Assembly: GCA_947683425.1 (NCBI GenBank) | Contig: CANTUQ010000073.1 | Location: 18,636,001-18,700,000 of the forward strand | Source: Excoecaria cochinchinensis | Lineage: Eukaryota; Streptophyta; Magnoliopsida; Malpighiales; Euphorbiaceae | DNA length: 64,000 nucleotides | Reading direction: 5' to 3' | Part shown: piece after piece, positions 1-9,541 of the stretch | Position numbering within the stretch: position 1 is the first letter of the stretch | Layout: each line of letters begins with the position of its first letter | Program-made: the position numbers and the translations under genes | The notes under the pieces: generated by a model | Databases searched by the model: none | What the model saw: only the letters and a program-made list of their open reading frames with translations | What the model was told of the DNA's origin: nothing

Positions 1-1458
1 TCTAACCACCCACTGTTGCTCAGCTTCTCCTATGTAGGCACATGATGCGGTTGCCAGCACAAAACTACTTTTGATATGGGGAATCTCCTTTTCTAGCTTC
101 CTACCCCCCTTTACTGCACCTATGTATCCCAGGCCCCTTTTGTCCTTCTGACCCCTAGTGGTGATGGCTGTTGGCATCCCTTGGGATTTCTTAGCCAGTC
201 TTGCGCCAGGGAGGAATGACATCCTCTTCATTGTGTTTACCACCCGGGGACTTCCTTCCATCTGTTCCTTGTCATTAATCATGGTGACATGGAATCCATT
301 GAATGGCTGCCTTGTGATCTCTAGTATGGAAACTTGATTTTCCCGTGCAGGCCTTATAGTCACCACCTGGCCTTCATAGGGTATTTTGACCATTTGATGC
401 AGCGTAGAGGGGATGCCTCCCAACTTGTGAAACCATGGCCTGCCTAAAAGAGCCGAGAAATTGGTGGGTTTGGGCAAGACCGTGAACTCTACTTCCGTCT
501 CTACCGGCCTCGTCTTCACCATTGCCTTGAATGTCCCAGAGGCATGCCTACGTGAGTTGTCGTATGCTGTGATGGTGAGATCAGATTTAGCCAGCATATC
601 CTATATCACCCCATAAGCTGCCATTGCTACCTTCGGGCAAACATTTATCGACGAGCCATTATCCACCATTAAGCATGCTGTGTGCTTTTGGTTGATTTGT
701 GCCCTTATGTATAAAGGGCGGTTGTGGTTACGGCCTTCTGTCGGAAGGTTAGCACTTGTAAAAACCACATTCTCTCCTGTTCCTCCCTTCACTACATCCA
801 GAAGCTCTATATGCGAGATGGTTATAGCCACCGTTGCCTCACACAAGGCCTCCACTACTTTCTGCTTGTGTGATGGGGACTGTCTCAAGACGTCCCATAT
901 TGAAATCTGAGCCGGCGTCCTTTTGAGCTGCTTGACTATTGGATCTTCTTCCGGCTCTTTTCCCTTTTTGCCCTCAACCGGCTCCTGGGGCTTCTCGACT
1001 TCTGGAGCTACCCTTCCGCTCCAGGTCACAGCTCCCACTTTATTCTTCTTTTCCTTCTTTTCTTCCTCTTCTTCCTCCTCCGAACCCCATGGGTCGGGAA
1101 ATACTTCAGAATCATCATTTTCAATTCCACTGTCATCAGTGGACCAGCAATCGATCACTGCAGTGGGAAGCCCTTCTTCACTCACCTCATGGAGGCTTGT
1201 GATAGCAGTGTTGACATCGTTGCCATACAACTCCTCGGGCAAATTGGACCCGATCATAAATACTGGCAGGGGCACGTTGTTGTATCCAGCTTTCTTCTGA
1301 CTTCCTCTCTTCTCTGGGTCTATGATTTGCTTTGAATCAATTAGATCTTGAATTGCATGCCTCAAAGCCTTGCACTCGTCAGTTGTATGCCCAGTGTGTT
1401 GATGATAAGCATAGTATTCATTATCCTTGTGCCCTAGCATGCCTTGAGTTCTGGTGGG
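1..1458 (-). pseudogene. Element C nucleocapsid, spacer and retropepsin-like protease (partial)
   Basis: The frame continues from gag after a TGA at 1456-1458. The first part has a zinc-knuckle-like motif (YYAYHQHTGHTTDEC, first Cys replaced by Tyr), then an acidic spacer with a Glu/Lys run and a segment with QISIWDVLRQSPSH. The retropepsin motif MVDNGSSINVC follows, with Asp-Asn-Gly at the active-site position. A TAG at 601-603 interrupts the frame, but it stays open to base 1 with the late protease motif ALLGRPWFHKLGG. A retropepsin releases Gag and Pol proteins from the polyprotein. The homologue in element D has VDDGSS at the active site. Broken by the two stops and truncated by the window, so certainly a pseudogene here. 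Confidence 0.85.
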
Positions 1459-2609
1459 TCAGGGTGGCAAAGGCTGCAACTTTCCCTCTTTTATCAGCCT
1501 TCTCAGTACACATGACAAAGACCTTCCAAGGTTCGAGAAATGCCTCGAGGTAGCATTAGTGGTTGACACTTCAGCAGTCTTCCTAGTGCCACTAGCAGAA
1601 CCTGCCGGTCTACTTGCCCCCTGGCTACTGCTACCTTTCTTGGGATAATTCTCACCACCTACTCTCCTAGCGAGGTACTCTCCTTCAGCTTCAATGGCGA
1701 TGTCTTTCAGGGACTCCCAATCTCTTAATCCCTTCATCTTCAATCCCCCTCTCAAATACGGGCTTGCATTTTTAATGAATAGTCGTATTTGATCCTGAGT
1801 ATCCGGTTTTTTCTTCATCTCCATCACCCGATTCCTCCACCGGGTTAGATACTCATGGAAAGACTCACCTCCCTTCTACTATAGCAGCTCCAAGTCCTTT
1901 AAGGTCACTTCTATCCTCGTACTGTAATCGTATTGTCTCAAAAATTCCTCCGTCAATAAATCCCAGTCCTCCTTGGTTCTGTGGTCAAGCCCGTGGTACC
2001 AATCCACCGTTGGGCCAGTCAAACTCAAGCAAAAGTATTCAATCTTCTGCCTTTTCGTTAGCGTAGTTCCCTTCATTACTAACGAATATTATTTTATGTG
2101 GGCAGTAGGATCTTATGTACCATCAAACTTCGCACATTCGGCATCTTAAAATTCATTAGGACCAGGTCCTCTCCTTCTAATTCTTTATCCTCAGGGTTTA
2201 TCCCTCGACCCCTTGTCAGCATCTTCATCATTGCTTTGAATTTTTCCTCCATTTTCTTTCAAATGGCTTTTTCGGTTTGAGGTGCTTTCCCTCTTTCAGA
2301 CATGTGCTCCTCATATTCATCATCCTCCAAGTCATCATCCAATCTTGGGGCTAGCCTCCTCCTCTGTGCCCCCAATGTGGCAGCTCTTGGGTCTACAGGT
2401 GGCGGGCGGATCTCCTCTTGCGGGTCTTCTCTAACCTTCTCCCTTTTATTATTCCTCATAGGAGGAGGTGGTGGGTTCTGTGGGGCCGCTGGTTGACCCA
2501 TTATGGCCATCATGGCCAACATGCGGTTCTCGAACTCTTCTAACCTTCGGCCCACTTCATCCGCTATCAAAGCCCTGGTGGTATGTGCTCCTCTTGGTGA
2601 GCTTGCCAT
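1459..2609 (-). pseudogene. Element C gag (capsid), broken
   Basis: Start chosen at the ATG giving MASSPRGAHTTRALIADEVG, which aligns with the gag start of element D. The N-terminal part is proline- and charge-rich. The capsid core (retrotransposon gag domain) follows: FCLSLTGPTVDWYHGL, then a TRWRNRVMEMKKKPDTQDQI segment, ending near SNLGRSLSCVL. Lesions seen are a TGA at 2259-2261, a one-base frameshift around 2120-2150, TAA codons near 2090-2110, and a double TAG near 1876-1881 where element F has CAG CAG. Most stops fit C-to-T changes. Gag would form the cytoplasmic virus-like particle and bind element RNA; this copy cannot be translated whole. Confidence 0.88.
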
Positions 2610-3523
2610 TTCTTCGTGTAAAGAGAACTGAGCTGAAGTAGCGTAGCTAGTTTCTTAAGGAGTATCCGGATACTCCACCCTTTCTAGTAACTCAAAGAAT
2701 GGATTTCTACGTAGTCGCCCCTGAGAACCTCTTGACCACTTAGGCAGATCTATGATGGCTACAAAACATACTCGTTAGGATGATGCATAAATGACATATA
2801 ATGCATGATCGTGCTATGTAACATCCACAAATCACATGCAAGCACATAGGTCCTTCCAATCTTGTTACTCCCGCACACGATGTCATAGTCTCTTTCTTAG
2901 TTGGGATTGGCCCATGGGTCAACAGGGGGCCCGATGGACGCGTATGGTGCACAGTAAAAAATCAGTAGCATAACCTCTCCTAACTAATGTACAGGCGCAT
3001 GGGTTATGATCGTTATGTATTTAAATAGTCCAAATAAGTTGACCTGGGCCTATCGAGGCATGAAAGCCTTTGACTAGGTGACAAGTCAAATTATCTGGGT
3101 TTGTCTAGTACATAATGATCCATACAACAAGCATAGTATTAAGGTTCATACCACTTAGGGGAAGTAACTATTTCCATTACATGAGCTTTAGTCAAAAGGT
3201 GATGTTACTTTAGGGCTACCCAAGCATGGTCCCTGCCAACGGGTCTAGCTCATCACGAGCGTAACGATCGATCGGGTCTCCATTTAATATACCATGATGG
3301 TACGAGGCTTGGGCTGGTGATTATCCTTAACATTTCCCTACATTGAGTGAACGTAGAGTTGTGCTTTGGGAATGCACCGGGGTTAATAGAGGAACTAAAC
3401 TAGCGTAGATCTAAGGCTCTAATGAGATACAATACAGTTTTAAAAAAAAAAGATGAAATTTTTAAATTAAAACTCAATTGTAAATTTTAACCAAGGTAGT
3501 TTCGTAGCGAAGTCTAGAGTATT
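2610..3523 (-). other. Element C 5' leader, conserved non-coding
   Basis: This is the untranslated region between primer site and gag. It matches the leaders of F (7083-7974) and D (39891-40810) better than the LTRs match each other, especially around 3240-3400 and 2740-2940. A small hairpin with a TTCACTC loop lies at 3336-3358. Such leaders usually hold packaging and dimerisation signals; that role is inference. No ORF of note. Confidence 0.7.
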
Positions 3524-3542
3524 GTCCCCAGTAGAGTCGCTA
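3524..3542 (-). promoter_or_regulatory. Element C primer-binding site
   Basis: In sense orientation the site reads TAGCGACTCTACTGGGGAC, one base after the LTR terminus. It equals the F and D sites apart from two substitutions. Tat/Ogre-type elements are reported to use a tRNA-Arg primer with this kind of site; the tRNA identity is from memory and not verified here. Confidence 0.75.
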
Positions 3543-4233
3543 TTGTGAAGTGCGCTGAACCCCGGGGCCCTCCGAATCACCCGCTTTTAGGGCTTTCGGG
3601 ATGAGGTTCGTTAAAACTTACAACAAATTATAATTACGTCTACGTTGGGCAATAAGGAGGTTTCTTGGAGTCGCCACCCAATAGAACATTGGGAAGGTTC
3701 GTCTAGCCTCAGTGAGCCTAAGACAGTGCATACGCATCCATTTTGGGCAAGCTAGGGGAATCTTGGAGGCATCACTCCAATAGAACATCGAAGTGATCAT
3801 CTAACCTCGTGGAGCCTAGGATTATGCAAGCGACGCATAAGCACCCATTTTGGGCAAACAAGAGGGATCGGTTCATGATTGCGTATCTTTGGGAGATTTT
3901 TAGTTATGAAAATTGTATTCGAAAAATAAATCAATAAGAGAAAATTTATGTTTTTCCTCCTTGGTATTTTTGATAGCAATTTAAATGTCGGAACTGGCTG
4001 AATTGATGGAAACGAATGAGTTTTGTTACCTCAAGTTAGCTCAATTCATAGGCAAAAAAGTAGAAATATTGAAAGAATTTTTATGTTGAATAGATGCGAA
4101 AAATAGAGATTTTATGGAAAATAGTTGAATTCAGATTTTCAGCAAATTGCTCGCAAAGAGTTTTTTTTTCCAATTGAAAATTTTCCAACCCCAAATAATG
4201 AACTTAATCCACTATTTATAGAGTTAGAGGATA

Positions 4234-4364
4234 ATTCAAATGAATTTGAATTTAGGATTTAAATTTGAAAATGATTCTTGAAATCCAATCATAACTGATT
4301 CGGTTATGATTGGATTTCAAGAATCATTTTCAAATTTAAATCCTAAATTCAAATTCATTTGAAT
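4234..4364. repeat. Perfect 61-bp inverted repeat with 9-bp spacer
   Basis: Arms at 4234-4294 and 4304-4364 are exact reverse complements over 61 bases; the spacer is CTGATTCGG. The arms are AT-rich and contain no ORF. It sits inside the C LTR, so a transcript through it would fold into a long perfect hairpin. Perfect arms in an otherwise decayed element suggest recent formation or correction. Confidence 0.97.
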
Positions 4365-4439
4365 CGGTTATCAAAATATATCCGAAATCTAATCCAAAAT
4401 TTAAACACATTTGAAAAGATTTAAAGATATGGGATAAGA

Positions 4440-4740
4440 TTTCCTAAATCCGGCGGTTAGTACAATCTGATCAACGACCGACGGCTGTCCATGAATCCAC
4501 AGACGGGCGTCTGTGGAAAGGGTACGCACGGTAATTTGATCGGCGGACCATCCACAAGGCACAGGAATAGGACGGCCGTCTCTCACGAGCACGTGTCCGT
4601 CTCTCAAACAACAGACGGTCGTCTCTCAAAGGCAAGAGACGGTCCATCTATCTGGGCGACGGCCGCGCACTCGCTACGAGAGACGGGAAGCTTCAACGAT
4701 AGACAGGCGTCCATCCACAGATGGTCAGCCCGTCTGTGGA
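4440..4740. repeat. CpG-rich palindrome cluster in element C LTR
   Basis: This GC-rich island in an AT-rich LTR contains a 20-bp near-palindrome, CCACAGACGGGCGTCTGTGG, several GAGACGG / CGTCTCTC words in both orientations, and a second CCACAGA...TCTGTGG pair near its right end. It occupies an LTR position comparable to palindrome clusters in the other families here. Function unknown. Confidence 0.8.
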
Positions 4741-4977
4741 GCAAAATCATTTTTCAAAGCTGAATTTTCCAGAACTCTCTGAAACCTCCCTCTATAGAGA
4801 AAAAATTCTTAATCCTTGTAAAATCGAAAGACAAAAACTCCCAAATTCCACTCGCTAATCTGAAAACGGACATTGATCTCTTCATCGGGTAACCCTGATC
4901 TGGACTGTCTCAGGACACGGTATCTACACATGGGTTTATGGTTGATTTGGTGAGAAATCACCTAATCTTCTCTGAGT

Positions 4978-4985
4978 TATAAAAG
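4978..4985 (+). promoter_or_regulatory. TATA-like box in F 5' LTR
   Basis: TATAAAAG, preserved at 58936-58943 in the 3' LTR of the same element. It is a good match to a plant TATA box in the expected U3 position; promoter activity is not shown by sequence alone. Confidence 0.5.
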
Positions 4986-5320
4986 GAAAAAAGTTAAGAA
5001 ACTAAAAGAGGGGAATGATTTGGAAAAATGGGAAAGGAAAGAAAAACACAGAAAGAAGAAGAGCTTTGAGCAAGAAAGTGATTTTTGGTTCTTAAAGCAT
5101 TCTAAAATTGTTCTTGAATCCAGGAAACTAATTTCTGATGTTTGAGATTCAATCATCCTTAATCTTCCATTTCTTTCTTCACGTAACTTTTATTAAAAGT
5201 TTTATTTCAAAGTCTCTGTTTTGATCTTCTTCTCAAGCAAATTAACGAGGAAACCAGCATTTCTTCATCTACAAATCTGAAATCAATATCTGAGGGTAAA
5301 TACTGAGATCACAATCTCTT

Positions 5321-5372
5321 TATTTCTTTCTTTCTTTCTTTCTTTCTTTTTCCTTCCTTTCTTTCTCTTCCT
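5321..5372. repeat. TTTC microsatellite in F 5' LTR
   Basis: Seven or so TTTC units followed by imperfect pyrimidine-rich repeats. The 3' LTR copy at about 59280-59300 has fewer units, as expected of slippage. Confidence 0.85.
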
Positions 5373-5779
5373 CGTTTTGCTTTATTAGTTAGTTCTTCTC
5401 TTTGTACATACTCTGTTTATTTTTTATTTGATTTTGTTAATTTGTATATCGCATATTTATTGTTGTTTGTTATCAGACATGAGCCTCAAATATTTGTCAT
5501 GATCAATCGTTATGTTTATTATCTTATTATGCATGTTTTGATAATATATTATCATGTTCATATGAGTCTATTAACTTTCCTCTGTTTGCCCCTATTTTCT
5601 GATTGTCGAGTCGTGATTGTGTTTTTGCTCGAATTGTGGTTGCCGATTTGATTTTGTCTTTATTTTTGCTTGAGTCTTGCTTGCCCGATCGGATTTCACA
5701 TTTCCCAATCAGATAGTGCCGTTGTTTCTTTTTCTTTTGCCCGTTTGGTCTCGTCGTTGTCTCTGTTTCCCAATCGGAT

Positions 5780-5836
5780 TGCACGACCCGTGCAATAGGT
5801 GCACGAATCGTGCATCTATCGCACGAGTCGTGCACG
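5780..5836. repeat. GCACGA-type palindrome cluster in F 5' LTR
   Basis: Three spaced near-palindromes: GCACGACCCGTGC, GCACGAATCGTGC and GCACGAGTCGTGC. The 3' LTR has an expanded version (59717-59830). It is CpG-rich compared with the flanking LTR. Confidence 0.85.
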
Positions 5837-7063
5837 TCCGCTCCTTCTCCCCTTTTTGTCTTTCCTGTTTTCCCGACCGTCCCACGTAAACGCATGATAT
5901 TAATTTGTTTTTTTTAGTCCATTTCTATCTTATTCCATTTTTATCTGTTAATAATCATTAATGCAATTGTTGTATTATTTGACAAGTTTTAATTATTTTT
6001 ATTGGTTTAATTAATTAGTTTATTTATTAGTTTTATTTAATTGTTTGTTCATATATTATTCATTTAATTACTTTACTAACATTTATTTTATTTTTATTTT
6101 GTTGTCTCAAACTTGTTTATCTTCACGAGTTACATTCGTGTTCAGGTCGGAGGATCGGAGCTGAAGGACCTTTGATTTTAGGGTTTGCATTTTAAATTTC
6201 ACATTATCTTTTATTTTATTATTTTATGTGTTGTATGTAAATATATTCTTTTTATTATCCGTATATAGAAAATCACATTTTTCTCAATAATTAATAATTT
6301 GGAATTTTTCCTAATAAAAGGAACCAATGTCCTATTTTAAACCAATAAAATCTCACCTCCAAAATGGAGAACTAACTTTCATAAAATGGAATCACTCATC
6401 CCGATTTTTTCAATCACCTAAAAATAGTTCTCTTTTTTTTAAGCTAATAAAAAGGAACCAATGTTCCTAAAATGTAATAAATGACCCGATTTATGTATGA
6501 TACATTTTAATTATTTTTATGCATTTTAATTATTTTTATTCTTTTCTTTTTGGGCCCTTTGTAATTAATTTTAGGGCAAGTTTTATTATTTATGCTTTAT
6601 TATTTTGGGGGATTGCTCTGTCCCATTCAATTTCTTATTTGTAATTTATTTATTTACTTATTGCTTTAATTTATTGCTTTATTTATCGCTTTCCAATGTG
6701 TTTGAGTTGCGCTTTAAATTCAATGCACAATCGCGTGAGATGAGAGATGGAATTTTGATTTATTAAAAACTCATTTATAAACTTAAGTCATTAATAAGAG
6801 TGAAGTTACGAACACCATCTCTGGTTTAGACCAATAGAGGTTAGAGACCTTTCCCAATTTCTTGTAAATTGGGTGGCGACTCCAAAATACCTCAAAGGTG
6901 CCTAAAGGCATTGTGAGTCTAGATGATCCTTTCCAATGTTCTATTGGAAAGGAGGCATCGAAGATGACTTATGAGGCCCAAGATCAAAAAGACGTGAACC
7001 AATCCCTCGAACCCTAAAAGTGGGTTCGGTGAGGGCCTTTGCTAGGTTCGGCGCTTGTCACAG

Positions 7064-7082
7064 TGGCGACTCCACTAGGGAC
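7064..7082 (+). promoter_or_regulatory. Element F primer-binding site
   Basis: TGGCGACTCCACTAGGGAC lies one base after the LTR terminus. It differs from the D site at two positions. It is the Tat/Ogre-type site, reported as tRNA-Arg in related elements (not verified here). Confidence 0.8.
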
Positions 7083-7974
7083 TGATCGAAACTTCGCTTC
7101 GAAAGTGACTTAAGTTAAAATTATAATTAAGTTATTGAGAATCAAAAATTCCATTTCTAATCGAAATTTCATTGCATACATTAGAGCCTTAGAATTATGA
7201 TAGTTGGTCCCCTATCTACCTCGGTGCATTCCTAAAGCACGACCCTACATTCACTCATTGTAGGGAAGTGCTCGGGATAATCACTAGCCCAAGCCTCGTA
7301 CCGTCAAATGGTATATTAAATGGAGACCCGATTGGTTGCTATGCTCATGATGAGCTAGACCCATTGGCAGGGACCATGCTTGGGTAGACCTAAAGTAACA
7401 CCACCTTTGACTAAAGCTCATGTAAAGACAATAGATACTTCCACTAGGTGAAATGTACCATAATACCACGCTTTCTATTTAGGCCGTCATATATTGAACA
7501 AAATAAATTAAATTAAATGGTTTTCATCAAAGGCTTTCATGCCCTGGTGGGCCCATCTTAATTTAGTTGAATTATTTAAATATATAATGGCCAAACACCC
7601 ATACGAATGTACATTAGGCAAAAGATGTTATGCTGCCGGTTTTTCACCGTGCACTATACGTGTCCAATGGGTTTCCTATTAACCCTTGGATAAAGCCCAC
7701 CTAGGAAAGAGACCGCACAACCCCGTGTGTGGGAGGAATAAGGTTGGAAGGATCTATTTGCTTGCACGTGTTTGTTTATGCCACAGTAGCACGACCATGC
7801 ATTGTAATCATGCATCATTCTAACAATCTGAGCTTTTCAACCATCATAGATTCATCCAAGTGGACTAGAGGTTCTGACGGTCGACTAGTGAGGACGGACT
7901 CACCTTTTGGATTGCTAGAATTAGTGCCTGTTTGGGATTCTGAGTCACTCTCAGCGACCAGTGAATCATCCTCG
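7083..7974 (+). other. Element F 5' leader, conserved non-coding
   Basis: It aligns with the D and C leaders over most of its length. A hairpin at 7243-7265 pairs CCCTACA with TGTAGGG around a TTCACTC-type loop, and a smaller GGTGC/GCAC hairpin precedes it. No coding sequence is recognised. Packaging or translation roles are plausible but unproven. Confidence 0.7.
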
Positions 7975-9440
7975 ATGGTAGAAGAGACCGGAGCTCAAAC
8001 CACTCAAGACCTTGCCAGGAGACTGGAAGATTTTGAGCGGGGGATATTAGAAGATATGGGCGCTATGGCCGAAAGGATTGCTCCACCTCCCGCCGCATAG
8101 CCACTGATTGCTCTACAAGCACCTATCGCTTAACAACCACCAATAATCCCTCCTCGGGGGCAAGTTAAGTTGCCTATCGGTGAAGAGGCCCCAATTTTAG
8201 GTAATGCTACTCACCAACCTGTCAATGAGCCTAAATCAGCTGTGCCCGCTGAGCCAAGAAGGGCAAGGGTCCCAAATCCTGATGAGGATTTTGTGATGGA
8301 AGAAGAGGTTGAGGAGATAGCAGCCCATCAAGCTATGAGGGGTAGGGCACCCAGGGTAGAAGATGAGGCCATGAAAGGGATGAGACAGCAGATTGAGGTA
8401 ATCACCCGTATGTTATCAACTGGAAAAGGGATCAACCCCGAGGACAGAGATTTGGGGGATGAAGAGCTGCTGTCCTAGAGGTTTAAGATGCTTGAGTTGC
8501 CAAAGTTCGATGGTACTTCGGATCCATCTGCACACGTTAAGCAATACATCCTGGTAATGAAGGGCGCAGGGCTGACTAAGAGGCAAAAGGTGGAATATTT
8601 CTGCCTCAGTCTAGTGGGTCCAGCGGTAGATTGGTACCATGGGCTGGATAGGAGATCCAAAGAGGACTGGGACCTTCTGACTGACGAATTCATGAAACAG
8701 TATGACTGCAGCACTAGGATGGAGGTCACCCTGAAAGACCTCGAACTTTTACAGCAGATGAGTGATGAATCATTCCACGAATACCTCACTAGGTGGAGAA
8801 ACAGGGTCATGGAGATGAAACGAAAGCCTGACACTGCTAATCAGATTAGGCTATTTATCAGGAACTCCTGCCCTTACTTGAGGGACTTGCTCAGCTTTAA
8901 GGGGCTCCAAGATTGGGAGTCACTAAAAGACATAGCTGTCGAGGCTGAGGGGGGCTACTTGGCAAAGAAAGCGAGCCAGAATAACTTTCCTGGGAAGAAC
9001 TTTGGGAACTGGTCAGGGTATAGATCAGGTGGTTCTGGAAGCAGTAATAGAAATGGAAAGGTGGCTGAGGTAGCAGCTACAGAGGTCAGACAGGGTCAGA
9101 GATACTACTCTAACTTGGGCCGCTCTCTATCCTGGGTATTGGAGAGACTGATGAAGGAAGTCAAGCTACGACCTTTAACACCTAGGCTAGCCATGAATAA
9201 GGGACAGCCAAGACATAGAGATGACCAGTATTGTGCCTACCATCAGCACACTGGGCACCTAACGAATTACTGTTGAACTTTGAGGAATAAGGTCCAAGAT
9301 CTTATTGACACCAAATAAATTACGAATCCTAAGAAGAGAGAGAAGAAGAAAAAGGCAGGCTATAATGCCGTCCCTCCACCAGATATGTGATCGGGTCTGG
9401 TCCACCTGAGTGGCACATTTTGCAAGAGCTACATGGAGAT
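7975..9440 (+). pseudogene. Element F gag with nucleocapsid start, broken
   Basis: The ATG at 7975 (MVEETGAQTTQDLARRLEDF) aligns with the gag starts of C and D. The capsid core begins near 8488 (LPKFDGTSDPSAHVKQYIL), with FCLSLVGPAVDWYHGL and the TRWRNRVMEMKRKPD segment, then a glycine/serine-rich stretch and the zinc-knuckle-like CAYHQHTGHLTNYC. Stops at 8098 (TAG), about 8129 (TAA), 8476 (TAG), 9274 (TGA) and about 9316 (TAA) break it, nearly all explainable as CAG, CAA or CGA changed by C-to-T. After about 9440 similarity to D jumps forward by roughly 1.45 kb, so the spacer and protease are deleted. Confidence 0.88.
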
Positions 9441-9541
9441 ACTATGTTTTTTTTAGATGCTTTATTTCTTTTTATTTTAAGAACTCCTTGTGACAGTTTG
9501 GTTATTTTAGTATGATGAACAATTTTTGCTTATTTATATGG
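9441..9541 (+). pseudogene. Element F remnant after internal deletion, up to insertion A
   Basis: From about 9455 the sequence resembles D at about 46288-46390, just before RT, so nucleocapsid end, spacer and protease are missing. The last five bases, TATGG (9537-9541), are the left target duplication of insertion A and recur at 37282-37286. Confidence 0.7.

Larger units (their letters stand above)
1..4928 (-). mobile_element. Element C: Tat-type Ty3/gypsy retrotransposon, 5' portion
   Basis: Read on the minus strand this is LTR (4928 to 3544), primer site, leader, gag and the start of protease; the rest of pol lies beyond base 1. Its proteins align throughout with elements F and D of this window, with the same domain order and the same spacer between nucleocapsid and protease. 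The LTR begins (minus sense) TGTAGATACCGTGTCC, close to the D and G LTR starts. It interrupts the 5' LTR of element F: base 4929 onward continues F LTR sequence that also occurs at 58887 onward. The likely target duplication is CATGG at the right edge, but the left copy is outside the window, so this is inference. The coding part is broken by several stops and one frameshift, so it is not autonomous. Confidence 0.9.
3544..4928 (-). repeat. Element C 5' LTR
   Basis: Sense orientation runs from TGTAGATACC to ACTTCACA, i.e. TG...CA, immediately followed by the primer site. At 1385 bp it is shorter than the D and F LTRs (about 2.3-2.5 kb). The first 50 bases resemble the D LTR start (ACCCGATGA shared). 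It contains a perfect 61-bp inverted repeat and a cluster of GACGG-type palindromes, listed separately. Only one LTR of C is in the window, so ends rest on comparison with D, F and the primer site. Confidence 0.85.
4929..7062 (+). repeat. Element F 5' LTR (left end displaced by element C)
   Basis: It matches 58887-61068 almost collinearly and ends GCGCTTGTCACA just before the primer site. The missing first 320 bases correspond to 58566-58886 in the 3' LTR. Contents in order: a TATA-like box, a TTTC microsatellite, a cluster of GCACGA palindromes, a long AT-rich stretch, and the 3' end. The TATA box position suggests transcription starts in the first third of the LTR (inference). Confidence 0.9.

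Noticed and set aside
5442..5895. Frames on both strands in the F LTR (again at 59609-59908)
   Set aside because: Located in LTR sequence, overlapping the palindrome cluster, with differing frames between the LTR copies.
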